From positions 1 to 42,535 of the IMG/VR virus record IMGVR_UViG_3300028837_000572: a DNA stretch of 42,535 nucleotides. One strand, 5' to 3'. Under the pieces are notes generated by a model. The model was not told the origin of the DNA. It was given only the letters and a program-made list of their open reading frames with translations, and searched no databases. The position numbers and the translations under genes are program-made. Numbering within the stretch: the first letter of the stretch is position 1; the number at the start of each line of letters is the position of its first letter. Below are positions 1 through 6,507 of this stretch, in pieces. This DNA comes from a virus.

Positions 1-2
1 AT

Positions 3-128
3 GGATTTGAAGATGCAACTGAATGGGTTGATATAAAAAGACAAGAATATGGATATGCTTATTTGGTTGCCTATACTATGGGCAAAACCAATTATGTATT
101 AGAGGATGATTTAAACTATATAAATTGA
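3..128 (+). CDS. C-terminal end of a truncated unknown gene
   Basis: The frame is open from the window edge to a TGA at 126-128 (41 codons) with no start inside the window, so this is the tail of a gene cut by the edge. I recognise no motif. It lies 13 bp before the replication protein in the same direction. Joining the right end of the window to this end does not complete it: a stop appears 14 codons before the join, with no ATG, GTG or TTG between. Confidence 0.45.
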   Translation, partial: GFEDATEWVDIKRQEYGYAYLVAYTMGKTNYVLEDDLNYIN

Positions 129-141
129 GTGGGTTTAAAAG

Positions 142-936
142 ATGTTTAATAGCCAAAAAGAATATTTAGAAGATGGCTATATAAAATTGTCTCGGAAAAT
201 ATTTAATAGTAAGACTTTTTCGTCTTTAAATGCTATACAAAAATTGATTACTATCTATCTTATAATGATGGCAAATTATAAAGATGTTGAATGGTGGGAT
301 AATTACAAAAAGGAATTTATTACCATTAAAAGGGGTAGTTTCGTAACTTCGGTAAATAAAATTAGGAAGAGTTTAAAAAGTAGATCGGTTACGACAATGA
401 AAGTCAGAAGTTTGCTGACCACTTTGCAGTCAATGCAATTTCTAACAATTAAAACAACAAGCCATTATACTCTTATAACCATTGAAAAATATAATCTTTA
501 TCAGGGTGGGGATAGTTACATTAACAAACCATCTAACAAAGCCTTAACAAAGCCTCAACAAAGCCTTAACAAAGCCTTAACAATAACTAATAAGGATAAT
601 AAGGATAAGAAGGATAAGAAGGGAAAGAATGTAATAGAAGAAAAGGGTATTTTTTTTAAAACTTGGAATGATTTTAAGATTATGAGGAAGAAGATAAAAA
701 AACCTATGACAGAAAAAGCAGAGGAGTTATTATTAAATAAATTAAATAAATTAGATAATGATGAGGATACACAAATTGCTATACTTAACCAAAGTATTAT
801 GAACTGCTGGCAGAGTGTTTATCCGCTAAAAGTCGATAATTCCATAAAATCAATTAAACAAATGGCTGAGGAAGACCCTTTCGATTGGGGTAAGGCTATT
901 GGAGAAGGAGAAAATGATGAAAAAAGAAACGATTAG
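142..936 (+). CDS. Replication initiator / replisome-organiser-like protein
   Basis: A 264-residue protein, probably the phage origin-binding initiator. Residues about 10-115 (GYIKLSRKIF, then a helical stretch, ending TIKTTSHYTLITIEKYNLYQ) have the look of the winged-helix N-domain of DnaD-like phage replisome organisers. Residues about 125-165 are a Lys/Asn/Gln-rich linker with repeated NKALT and KDKK units. Residues about 170-250 are helical and would be the partner-binding domain. The DNA of the linker is a tandem iteron array, as in lambda O. The next gene, overlapping by 23 bp, is a helicase-loader candidate. The ATG follows an in-frame gap after the upstream TGA; the Shine-Dalgarno is weak. 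The exact family assignment is inference. Confidence 0.6.
   Translation: MFNSQKEYLEDGYIKLSRKIFNSKTFSSLNAIQKLITIYLIMMANYKDVEWWDNYKKEFITIKRGSFVTSVNKIRKSLKSRSVTTMKVRSLLTTLQSMQFLTIKTTSHYTLITIEKYNLYQGGDSYINKPSNKALTKPQQSLNKALTITNKDNKDKKDKKGKNVIEEKGIFFKTWNDFKIMRKKIKKPMTEKAEELLLNKLNKLDNDEDTQIAILNQSIMNCWQSVYPLKVDNSIKSIKQMAEEDPFDWGKAIGEGENDEKRND
522..627. other. Probable replication origin: iterons plus purine-rich repeats
   Basis: Four abutting 11-bp units TAACAAAGCCT lie at 534-544, 545-555, 556-566 (first base C) and 567-577, with degenerate copies at both flanks (522-533 and 578-584). They are followed at 592-627 by four 9-bp purine-rich units (AAGGATAAT, AAGGATAAG twice, AAGGGAAAG). The array sits inside the initiator-like gene, over its low-complexity linker. 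Iterons within the initiator gene beside an A-rich, strand-asymmetric unwinding region is the lambda ori arrangement. The repeats are seen directly; the origin function is inferred. Confidence 0.65.
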
Positions 937-1480
937 AGATTGTTTTAATTTGCTCGAAGCGGATTATGGCAAGCAAACCAATCAGAAAAGAGAACTATGG
1001 GGGAAGATGTTTAAAAAATGTTCTGATGAACAATTAATAAAGGCGGTAGGCGAGTATCTTAATAAAGGAAAGTTTTTCCCTCGCATATCAGACATTAAAG
1101 AGATAATTGAAGGGACTTTGGAAGATGAATCCGAACTTGCTTGGGGATATTTGATGGAGATAATAGAAGATAAAGGATATTATCAATCAGTATCATTCCC
1201 TAAATATCCGGTATTAGGGGCAGTAATAGAACAGATGGCTAGGGGGTGGTGTGAATTTATTGAACTATTTGATGATGACAAAGAAAAATGGATTAAGAAG
1301 GATTTCTTGCGGATATATCCTATTATGAAAAGGCGAGGTGTTTTCCCTAGTAGATTAATAGGCAGGTTTGAATTAGATAATTTAAACAAAGGATATACAA
1401 AAGAAACAATACTCAGACACGGTTTAACATTAGATGGGAAGAAAGTAGATAGAAAATTAATTGAAACCAAAACCAGATAA
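914..1480 (+). CDS. Helicase-loader-like replication protein (DUF6475/G39P-like)
   Basis: A 188-residue, mostly helical protein. The N-terminal part (EQLIKAVGEYLNKGKFFPRI followed by SDIKEII) matches the pattern of phage proteins of the G39P/DUF6475 type, in which a helical domain is followed by a conserved FPxxSDI segment; G39P loads the replicative helicase. The frame is open from a TTG at 899, but GGAGAAGGAG at 901-910 places initiation at ATG 914 or ATG 917. Its position right behind the initiator and origin supports a loader role like lambda P. With no helicase in the window, the partner would be host DnaB. Family assignment is moderate, role inferred. Confidence 0.5.
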   Translation: MMKKETIRDCFNLLEADYGKQTNQKRELWGKMFKKCSDEQLIKAVGEYLNKGKFFPRISDIKEIIEGTLEDESELAWGYLMEIIEDKGYYQSVSFPKYPVLGAVIEQMARGWCEFIELFDDDKEKWIKKDFLRIYPIMKRRGVFPSRLIGRFELDNLNKGYTKETILRHGLTLDGKKVDRKLIETKTR

Positions 1481-1510
1481 GTATGATAAATATTTAAGAA
1501 AGGAGTAGTT

Positions 1511-1813
1511 ATGGAAAAATTTCCGAGTTTAATGAATGAAATAGGGAGGCAGATGGCGAAAATTAAACATAAGCAACTTGAAGAATTTGCGGCTGCATTT
1601 ATGGTGAAAGTGGGATTAAATCCAGAAGATATTGTGATGTTCCAGGGAATGGTTTTTTCTAAAAAGATTAATAATTCAGTTCAAAAAACATGGTTTGCAA
1701 AAAAGAATAATGAAGAAGTTAGGATCATAGAAAGGTTAAGGGAAGAAATTAAAGCACTTGAGAATAGATTAAAGAATTATGAAACTATAGGCAATGTCTT
1801 GAAGGAGGAATAA
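1511..1813 (+). CDS. Hypothetical protein with C-terminal coiled coil
   Basis: A 100-residue protein I do not recognise. The N-terminal half is amphipathic (QLEEFAAAFMVKVGLNPEDI). The C-terminal third (VRIIERLREEIKALENRLKN) is a clear heptad coiled coil, so it probably oligomerises. AAGGAG lies 5-10 bp before the ATG. The stop abuts the start of the next gene, and the AAGGAGG before that gene lies inside this gene's last codons, so the two are translationally coupled in the early operon. Confidence 0.75.
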   Translation: MEKFPSLMNEIGRQMAKIKHKQLEEFAAAFMVKVGLNPEDIVMFQGMVFSKKINNSVQKTWFAKKNNEEVRIIERLREEIKALENRLKNYETIGNVLKEE

Positions 1814-2230
1814 ATGGACATAACATTATCGAACTCACAAAGCAAACATTCTCATATGGCTAATATGCTACTCAGGCAATTAAAGACAAAAGAAATAACT
1901 TTAGATGAGTTCTTAATGCAATGTGCTTATTGGGGAGTAAGGACTATAGATGACCTGTATTTTAAGTCTATGCCTTCAAGACCTATGGCAGTAGTGGAAT
2001 ATGAGGGGTTGTCTTATTCAAAGCGAAACAAACTGAATAAAGAATATTATGAAGATTATCCGGAAGTCTCGAGGTACTACGAAGATAAAAACAGGATAGC
2101 AAGAATAAACAAAAGTAATTTATGGAGATTAAAAACCTATAAAAAGCTCATTCCTGAAAGCGATACAAAAGCTCACGAAAAATTAGATAAAGCGATAAAT
2201 GATTTTAAAATAAAAATGGAGGATTATTAA
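1814..2230 (+). CDS. Hypothetical early protein
   Basis: A 138-residue protein of unknown function, starting at the base after the previous stop and served by GGAGGAATAA. It is rich in Tyr, Lys and Asp; the middle has many tyrosines (YEDYPEVSRYYEDKNR). No membrane segment, zinc site or catalytic motif is visible. Tight packing with both neighbours (0 and 1 bp) supports it as a real early-operon gene. Confidence 0.7.
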   Translation: MDITLSNSQSKHSHMANMLLRQLKTKEITLDEFLMQCAYWGVRTIDDLYFKSMPSRPMAVVEYEGLSYSKRNKLNKEYYEDYPEVSRYYEDKNRIARINKSNLWRLKTYKKLIPESDTKAHEKLDKAINDFKIKMEDY

Positions 2231-2231
2231 A

Positions 2232-2612
2232 ATGGATACGAAAAAAGCAGTTAAGATTTTAAAGATTCATAATGAGACTATTGGACACACGATATCGAAT
2301 AAACTAATGCAAGAAATTATCGAAAGTTTAGAAAAGAGTGAGAAGTTTGAGCAGATAGTAGATTATTTAGAAAAATATTGTGGATATTATTATTATGGTT
2401 CATCAGATAATCTAAGCTATCTAATACCAAGACTTAAGCAAAAATATTTCCCAAAGCCAGCCAAGAAAATTACTAAGATTGACCTTGACAAATTACATAA
2501 GGAGTTAACAAATTTCCACGAAGAATTAATAAAGAAATATTTTCCAATAAACGATAATAAAACTCATAAGTTTTATAAAATGGAGGAATCAAATGAAATT
2601 AAAATGGGGTAA
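2232..2612 (+). CDS. Hypothetical protein, paralogue of the 36229 gene
   Basis: A 126-residue helical protein. The pattern FExIVxxLEK, then IxRxKxKYFPK, is shared with the small gene at 36229-36474 beside the repressor, so the two are paralogues or carry the same domain. The C-terminal extension repeats the KKYFP element. A GGAGG lies in the end of the previous gene, a few bases before this ATG. Function unknown; the shared motif suggests a common partner or nucleic-acid target, but that is a guess. Confidence 0.65.
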   Translation: MDTKKAVKILKIHNETIGHTISNKLMQEIIESLEKSEKFEQIVDYLEKYCGYYYYGSSDNLSYLIPRLKQKYFPKPAKKITKIDLDKLHKELTNFHEELIKKYFPINDNKTHKFYKMEESNEIKMG

Positions 2613-2697
2613 AAAAGAAGATAAAGAAATGGGTTGGTGGATATGTTGGTTTATGTTTGGGATAATGATTATTATGTTTATATTGAAGATGAGGTAA
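2593..2697 (+). CDS. Small single-pass membrane protein
   Basis: A 34-residue reading frame. A charged N-terminus (KWGKKEDKE) precedes one hydrophobic helix (MGWWICWFMFGIMIIMFIL) ending KMR, so an inner-membrane protein with its N-terminus in the cytoplasm is likely. TGGAGG stands 7 bp upstream. The start lies 20 bp inside the previous gene in another frame, and the next gene begins 2 bp after the stop. Unknown role; early phage micro-membrane proteins often act on the host, but nothing here shows that. Confidence 0.6.
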   Translation: MKLKWGKKEDKEMGWWICWFMFGIMIIMFILKMR

Positions 2698-2698
2698 A

Positions 2699-2902
2699 AT
2701 GAAAAATATTAAAAAAGAGTGTTCATATTTAGCTAAAAAACATAGTGATTTGTTTGTTTTGAAAGGCAGATTACTTGACTTAGAAGAAGATATTATTGGG
2801 GATTGTACTCTACTATTAAAAAGAATAGAGAAGGTTAGGGATGTTTTAGATAAAATCATAAATAAAATCTTAAAGAAAGAGGAAGAAAGCGAAAGGATAT
2901 AA
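2699..2902 (+). CDS. Small coiled-coil hypothetical protein
   Basis: A 67-residue, highly charged, helical protein (heptad-like from about residue 18 to 60, LLDLEEDIIGDCTLLLKRIE). It resembles no family I can name. Its stop overlaps the next ATG by one base (TAATG), so translation of the nuclease-like gene downstream is coupled to it. Confidence 0.6.
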   Translation: MKNIKKECSYLAKKHSDLFVLKGRLLDLEEDIIGDCTLLLKRIEKVRDVLDKIINKILKKEEESERI

Positions 2903-3330
2903 TGGTTAAAATAGTAGCATTCAGGGCAAATATAAAAGATTGGATTTCGAAGAAGAAAAAGACTGACAGAAAGAAATTAAAAAAACAACTTGATGATCTA
3001 TGGGCTGAACTCGTAAAAAGAAGAGCAGGTTATCGGTGCGAGAGAAGTGGTAAGACAAAATATCTAAATTCACATCATGTTTTTTCCCGGAGTAATCTGT
3101 CTGTCCGGTGGGATCCAGATAATGGAGTCTGTCTCAATGCAGGATGGCACACCTTACAAACAAACTCAGCCCACAAAAACCCCATAGAATTTATTACTTG
3201 GATAAAGGATAGGCGAGGGATCAAGTGGTATGAAAAAATGCGAATAAAGGCTAATCTGGTGCGAAAATGGAGTATTGTAGAATTAAGAGAGAAGGTTGAA
3301 GAGTTTAGGAAGGAGTTAAAAGATGAATGA
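2902..3330 (+). CDS. HNH/NinG-like nuclease
   Basis: A 142-residue protein with a basic N-terminus (about residues 10-42) and an HNH-type core: C46, HH at 58-59 (SHHVFSR), an N in WDPDNGVCL (C77), GWH at 81-83 and H91 in AHKNP. This order fits the beta-beta-alpha metal nucleases of the NinG and phage-HNH groups, which cut branched or recombination DNA. One zinc pair is degenerate: CERS instead of CxxC. The C-terminus is helical. In an early replication operon a recombination role is likely. It overlaps the next gene by 8 bp. Confidence 0.6.
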   Translation: MVKIVAFRANIKDWISKKKKTDRKKLKKQLDDLWAELVKRRAGYRCERSGKTKYLNSHHVFSRSNLSVRWDPDNGVCLNAGWHTLQTNSAHKNPIEFITWIKDRRGIKWYEKMRIKANLVRKWSIVELREKVEEFRKELKDE

Positions 3331-3748
3331 ACTTGTAAATACAGAATGGTATAATCAATTAGTAGAAGATTGTAACAGCATAATAACAGAAGCGGTATAT
3401 ATATCCCGCTGGGCTTTAGTGGAAGGCTATCATAACTTAGGCACACGAATATTAGAAGAACAAAATTTTGAAAGGTCAAAGATTTATGGCGAAAAGATAG
3501 TGCAGGGTCTTGCGTTTTCTTTGAATATGTCAAGCCGAATAATATGGTATGCAATACAATTTGCTAAAAAGTACCCCACTTTAAGCGAAATTCCCGAAGG
3601 AAAAAACATAACCTGGAACAAGATAATAAATATGTACCTGACTACAAAAAAAGAAACAGATCCGACTGATATAGACTATACCGTAAGATGTCCCCAATGT
3701 GGTTTAGAATACGAATGTCCTAAGTGTGGGAGAAAGTATAGGTTATGA
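3323..3748 (+). CDS. DUF1016-N-like protein with zinc ribbon
   Basis: A 141-residue protein. Residues about 20-85 (AVYISRWALVEGYHNLGTRI ... IWYAIQFAKKYP) resemble the N-terminal helical domain of DUF1016/YhcG, often found alone in phages. The C-terminus is a four-cysteine zinc ribbon (C123, C126, C132, C135). The usual DUF1016 nuclease domain is absent, so this is probably a nucleic-acid-binding accessory protein. AAGGAG precedes the ATG; the stop overlaps the next start (ATGA). Confidence 0.55.
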   Translation: MNELVNTEWYNQLVEDCNSIITEAVYISRWALVEGYHNLGTRILEEQNFERSKIYGEKIVQGLAFSLNMSSRIIWYAIQFAKKYPTLSEIPEGKNITWNKIINMYLTTKKETDPTDIDYTVRCPQCGLEYECPKCGRKYRL

Positions 3749-4086
3749 AAGATAAGGCATACTTCCAGAAGTATTATCAAGATCATAAAGAAGAATATAA
3801 AAAGAAAAATAAAAAATGGTGCAAGGATCACCCTAAAAAAAGAAAGGCAACGAAAGATAGATACAAAGAAAGAGTTAAAGCAGGGCAAATAGTAAGAGTT
3901 TTAGGTAAACGACTAAAAAAGCCACATCTCAAACCATTCAAAAAAAGAATAAGCCCGGAACTACTGGCCAAGATAGAAGAGAACACCAGGATAAACAACG
4001 AGAGGATAAAATTCTATAATACAGCAGAAACAAGAGATACTTATTTAATGCAGAGTCTTCTAAAAATGAGGGAAATAAAAATATGA
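3745..4086 (+). CDS. Basic protein with HNH-type N-terminal repeats, no HNH
   Basis: A 113-residue, very lysine-rich protein. The first 40 residues (YFQKYYQDHKEEYKKKNKKW) have the same tyrosine/lysine repeat that opens the two HNH endonucleases at 7547 and 16554, but no HNH core follows. The remainder (PFKKRISPELLAKIEENTRI) is a different helical domain. It may be a DNA-binding relic of a homing endonuclease or a separate basic protein. It is the last gene before the hairpin at 4085-4110. Confidence 0.6.
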   Translation: MKDKAYFQKYYQDHKEEYKKKNKKWCKDHPKKRKATKDRYKERVKAGQIVRVLGKRLKKPHLKPFKKRISPELLAKIEENTRINNERIKFYNTAETRDTYLMQSLLKMREIKI

Positions 4087-4110
4087 GGGAGGGTTAACAC
4101 CCTCCCCCTC
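4085..4110. terminator. Hairpin between convergent operons
   Basis: A strong stem (GGAGGGT paired with ACCCTCC, loop TAAC, outer pairs with a 2-base bulge) lies between the convergent stops at 4086 and 4119. The leftward strand has a T-rich tail after the stem (ATATTTTTATTT), so it is a proper intrinsic terminator for the leftward operon. The rightward side has no T run and termination there would be weaker. Confidence 0.7.
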
Positions 4111-4118
4111 ATCGCTAA

Positions 4119-4298
4119 CTAGTTTGATTCTTCAATTTCTTTTGTTTCATCAATAACCCAATCATCAGGTGCTTCAATTAAATCAAAACTATCATATTCG
4201 TCATTATCAGCTTTTTTTCTTGCTTCTTCTTCTGTATCAGCCTCAACTACACATTTAGCATATTGAGTTCCAGACCAATAAATCTCCCATCTTTTCAT
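4119..4298 (-). CDS. DpnD/PcfM-like small acidic protein
   Basis: A 59-residue protein. An N-terminal strand (MKRWEIYWSG) is followed by VVEADTEEEARKKAD and an acidic tail, a pattern like the DpnD/PcfM small-protein family common in phages and plasmids. A GTG exists three codons upstream, but AAAGGAGG sits 8 bases before ATG 4298, which fixes the start. It is the last gene of the leftward operon. Function unknown. Confidence 0.65.
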   Translation of the reverse strand: MKRWEIYWSGTQYAKCVVEADTEEEARKKADNDEYDSFDLIEAPDDWVIDETKEIEESN

Positions 4299-4312
4299 AG
4301 TTTCCACCTCCT

Positions 4313-4483
4313 TTATTTCTCATCATCAACAAGCTCAATCCTTTTCCAGCCTCTCCGGTTAATTCCCCACTTAACAGCTATTTGTCTGATACGTTCATAG
4401 CTTACACCGTAAATTTTACCTACCTCCCGGAGGCCTTTAGTTTTCATTAACTCTCTTAATTCACTTTTTTTTATTGTTTTCAT
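4313..4483 (-). CDS. Small helix-turn-helix protein
   Basis: A 56-residue basic protein. Residues about 18-42 (LREVGKIYGVSYERIRQIAV) are a clear helix-turn-helix of the sigma-region-4 / resolvase style, followed by KWGINRRGWKR. AGGAGG lies 6 bases upstream of the ATG. It probably binds DNA and may regulate the divergent promoters at 5.4-5.5 kb; that is inference from size and position. Confidence 0.7.
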   Translation of the reverse strand: MKTIKKSELRELMKTKGLREVGKIYGVSYERIRQIAVKWGINRRGWKRIELVDDEK

Positions 4484-4491
4484 TTTGCCTC

Positions 4492-4731
4492 CTATAATTT
4501 AGTCCTTATTTTTACTTCATATAATAATTTATTAGCCAAATCATTTACGAAAAGAGAAGCAGGAATATGCACATCATCAACTAATACAGTTTCATGTCCT
4601 TGTAACAATTCCCTAATTTCTTTGGAAAAGATTTTCTTTAACTGCTCTTCTTTAGTCAATCCTGATTCAAACATTTTAGCTTTTTCTTCTTCAAAGTTTT
4701 TATCTCCGGACTTCATAACTTTAACTTTCAT
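4492..4731 (-). CDS. Hypothetical small protein of the leftward operon
   Basis: A 79-residue protein with mixed charge and no motif I recognise. The centre (KEEQLKKIFSKEIRELLQGH) is helical; the C-terminus carries alternating hydrophobic residues. AAAGGAGGTG stands just upstream of the ATG, so expression should be strong. Confidence 0.65.
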   Translation of the reverse strand: MKVKVMKSGDKNFEEEKAKMFESGLTKEEQLKKIFSKEIRELLQGHETVLVDDVHIPASLFVNDLANKLLYEVKIRTKL

Positions 4732-4921
4732 GGTTTCACCTCCTTTATGGTTAATAATGATATTCAGACGCTCCAGGATTGCGTATAAGCGACGAATTTA
4801 AAGTCGCCCTTATGATTGTATAGGTGTTTTACTTTACATATTGTTGACTAACGAAAACACTACGTTCATTTTTCCAGCGTATTTCAGTACCCTCTTTTAA
4901 AGACTCTAACCACAAAGCTAT
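4732..4921. other. Gap in leftward operon with hairpin and doubtful micro-ORF
   Basis: There is no convincing gene here. A hairpin (GCGAC/GTCGC with a 2-base bulge and outer ATAA/TTAT pairs, about 4787-4812) could process or attenuate the leftward message. On the minus strand, 4829-4915 reads as 28 codons from a TTG with no good ribosome site; the peptide looks protein-like (EGTEIRWKNERSVFVS) but is too weak to call. Confidence 0.4.
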
Positions 4922-5113
4922 TTAATCTTCGTCTTTTTGTAAGTAGATGATCTCTTCTACCATATTGCCAATAGTTCTTAATATTGCTTCTTTTTGTTTA
5001 GATGCTGGTAGTCCTTCTAATTGCCAATTTATATGTGTTATTTCTGTTAACATGTTGTTTGTAAGTATAGTTTTAATGCTGTTTCCTTGAGTGGCTGGTA
5101 CGATCTTAATCAT
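4922..5113 (-). CDS. Hypothetical small protein of the leftward operon
   Basis: A 63-residue protein starting at an ATG preceded by AAAGGAGG. The C-terminal half is an amphipathic helix (QKEAILRTIGNMVEEIIYLQ) and it ends in an acidic KDED. No family recognised. It lies between the first gene of the leftward operon and a 190-bp gap. Confidence 0.65.
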   Translation of the reverse strand: MIKIVPATQGNSIKTILTNNMLTEITHINWQLEGLPASKQKEAILRTIGNMVEEIIYLQKDED

Positions 5114-5158
5114 TTTGAAACCTCCTTTATTTTAATAGCACTAAAATAACCTTAATAA

Positions 5159-5180
5159 ACTCCACTCCGGAGAATGGAGT
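5159..5180. other. Inverted repeat between leftward genes
   Basis: ACTCCA-CTCC pairs with GGAG-(AA)-TGGAGT, a near-perfect 10-bp stem with almost no loop. It sits between the first and second leftward genes and has no T tract, so it is more likely an RNA processing or stability element, or a protein-binding palindrome, than a terminator. Confidence 0.45.
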
Positions 5181-5188
5181 CTGTAAAG

Positions 5189-5365
5189 CTATTTGGTGTC
5201 AAAATTAGTATCATAACCATTTTTGCAATAATCTTCCCAACTTGAAAAATAATGTCCTAAGTTATATTTTAGTTTTCTGCCAGTCTCTACATTGATACAA
5301 GGATAATCTCTCCAATCAATATTCTTTTCTTTATTTTGTTTTACATGATCTACGCTGATTTTCAT
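5189..5365 (-). CDS. Hypothetical first gene of the leftward operon
   Basis: A 58-residue protein. AGGAGG is 8 bases before the ATG and the promoter lies about 50 bp upstream, so this is the promoter-proximal gene. The sequence is Trp/Tyr rich (NIDWRDYPCINVETGR, SSWEDYCKNGYD) with no known motif. Proteins of this size first in a divergent mini-operon are often host-takeover factors, but nothing in the residues proves it. Confidence 0.65.
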   Translation of the reverse strand: MKISVDHVKQNKEKNIDWRDYPCINVETGRKLKYNLGHYFSSWEDYCKNGYDTNFDTK

Positions 5366-5405
5366 CCTTAAAACCTCCTAAACCCTTTATTTTTAGACCT
5401 ATCTT

Positions 5406-5434
5406 ACATTAACACAAATAAACCTAATTGTCAA
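5406..5434 (-). promoter_or_regulatory. Leftward sigma70-like promoter
   Basis: Read leftward: a perfect -35 TTGACA (5429-5434), a 17-bp spacer ending TGT (extended -10), then TAATGT (5406-5411). It faces the five-gene leftward operon and is back to back with the late promoter, 36 bp between the two -35 boxes. Confidence 0.7.
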
Positions 5435-5470
5435 GCGATATATTGAAAATAAATAAAAATAGTTGAATAA

Positions 5471-5499
5471 TTGACATTTAATAAGAAGTATATTAAAAT
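5471..5499 (+). promoter_or_regulatory. Rightward late-operon promoter
   Basis: A perfect -35 TTGACA (5471-5476), a 17-bp spacer and a -10 TAAAAT (5494-5499, 5 of 6). It stands at the head of the terminase-to-lysis operon. The predicted start site falls about 7 bases after the -10, at or next to the A of the ATG at 5506. Confidence 0.8.
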
Positions 5500-5505
5500 C
5501 ATACT

Positions 5506-5640
5506 ATGGTAAATAAAATAGATATTCCTGAATTGATATACCCGGTAGTAATACTTGAGATTGAGCCAAAAATGATAAATATAGATGGATCAGATACGAT
5601 ACTGGATAAAAAAGAGGAAAAATATCAATGGGAAAATTAA
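5506..5640 (+). CDS. Small possibly leaderless protein before terS
   Basis: A 44-residue frame whose ATG coincides with the predicted transcription start of the late promoter, so it would be translated from a leaderless message; no Shine-Dalgarno is present. The product (PELIYPVVILEIEPKMINID, acidic tail) matches nothing I know. It overlaps the terminase small-subunit start by 13 bp, which would couple the two. Confidence 0.45.
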   Translation: MVNKIDIPELIYPVVILEIEPKMINIDGSDTILDKKEEKYQWEN

Positions 5641-6113
5641 AGAGAACCATCAAAGAGCAAGAATTTCTAAAAGCATACATCGAGCTAAAAGGTAATGCTA
5701 CTAAGGCTTATCTTAAAGTATTTCCTCACGTTAAAAAAGAATCGGCTCGAAGATTAGGGAGTCTTTTATTGACAAAGATAGATATTTCAATGACTGAGTT
5801 ATTAAATAGAATGGGTATGAGCGACCATATTCTTAGCCAAAAACTCAACGAAGGTCTTACTGCTACAAGAACCACCGGAACAGGTAAAAACAAGAAAAAG
5901 ATCCCCCATTATTACATAAGAGCCAAGTATTTAGATATGATCTTCCGGTTAAAAGCCAGATATCCGATTGATGAGACCAGATTAAAGTTACCAGGGATGG
6001 GAGATGGTACTGTATCGGTGACCCTAAAAGAGATTATATACGGAAAAGACGGCAAAAAGAAGTTAAAAGAGAAAATAGAAATCGCTAAGAGTGTTGATAA
6101 GCCACCGTTTTAG
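5628..6113 (+). CDS. terS: Terminase small subunit
   Basis: A 161-residue DNA-recognition subunit of the packaging terminase. The N-terminus (IKEQEFLKAYIELKGNATKA, then YLKVFP and ESARRLGSLLL) is the helix-turn-helix typical of Terminase_2-type small subunits. The middle forms the oligomerisation helices and the C-terminus (VTLKEIIYGKDGKKKLKEKI) is basic. An AGAGGA lies 10 bases before the ATG. It is first in the late operon and 1.9 kb ahead of terL, the gap being filled by a tRNA, small genes and an HNH gene. Confidence 0.8.
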   Translation: MGKLKRTIKEQEFLKAYIELKGNATKAYLKVFPHVKKESARRLGSLLLTKIDISMTELLNRMGMSDHILSQKLNEGLTATRTTGTGKNKKKIPHYYIRAKYLDMIFRLKARYPIDETRLKLPGMGDGTVSVTLKEIIYGKDGKKKLKEKIEIAKSVDKPPF

Positions 6114-6158
6114 CGATTCATAGTCCTATAATAATGATTATGTAAAATAACTAATTGA

Positions 6159-6235
6159 GCTGGCATAGCTCACATTGGGAGAGCAACTGCCTTGTAAGCA
6201 GTGGGTTGTCCGTTCGATTCGGACTGTCAGCTCCA
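6159..6235 (+). tRNA. tRNA-Thr (anticodon TGT)
   Basis: A full cloverleaf of 77 nt: acceptor GCTGGCA/TGTCAGC (one G-T), D stem GCTC/GAGC, anticodon stem ACTGC/GCAGT with loop CTTGTAA (anticodon TGT, reads ACA), T stem GTCCG/CGGAC with loop TTCGATT, discriminator T and an encoded CCA. It is transcribed in the late operon just after terS. Confidence 0.9.
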
Positions 6236-6507
6236 GTTTGAGCTTGTCAAGGGTTGGCAGATTGCCAAAATTGAAAGCCTTATAAACAAAGGACTAAATG
6301 CCTGGACTCCATAGGGCTGGTACAAGATTGAAAATTGAAAATTTGAAATTAGGAATAAGCATACTATATCGAAGGGCGAGGGGCATGTGAGGAGAAAAAG
6401 AATAAAATATAATGCTAATCCCAACGTACACTATAATTTTTTCTAAAATTTATCGAGTTTTAATCGAGTTTTATTGAGTTCAATCAATTTAAAAGGGGGT
6501 ACACAAT
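6236..6507. other. Non-coding stretch with 11-bp tandem repeats
   Basis: I see no gene in these 272 bp. Features: an A/T-rich AATTGAAAATTGAAAATT-like run near 6330, and three 11-bp tandem units at 6452-6462, 6463-6473 (both ATCGAGTTTTA) and 6474-6484 (degenerate). No convincing promoter or terminator is visible. It may be a regulatory or recombination spacer. Confidence 0.5.

Noticed and set aside
4829-4915. A 28-codon leftward frame starting at TTG
   Set aside because: Protein-like residues but no ribosome site and very short; kept only as a note in the gap entry.
6236-6340. A second tRNA after tRNA-Thr
   Set aside because: No T-loop consensus or cloverleaf can be formed; the ACTCCA end is chance.
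6452-6484. CRISPR repeats
   Set aside because: Units abut with no spacers and there are no cas genes.
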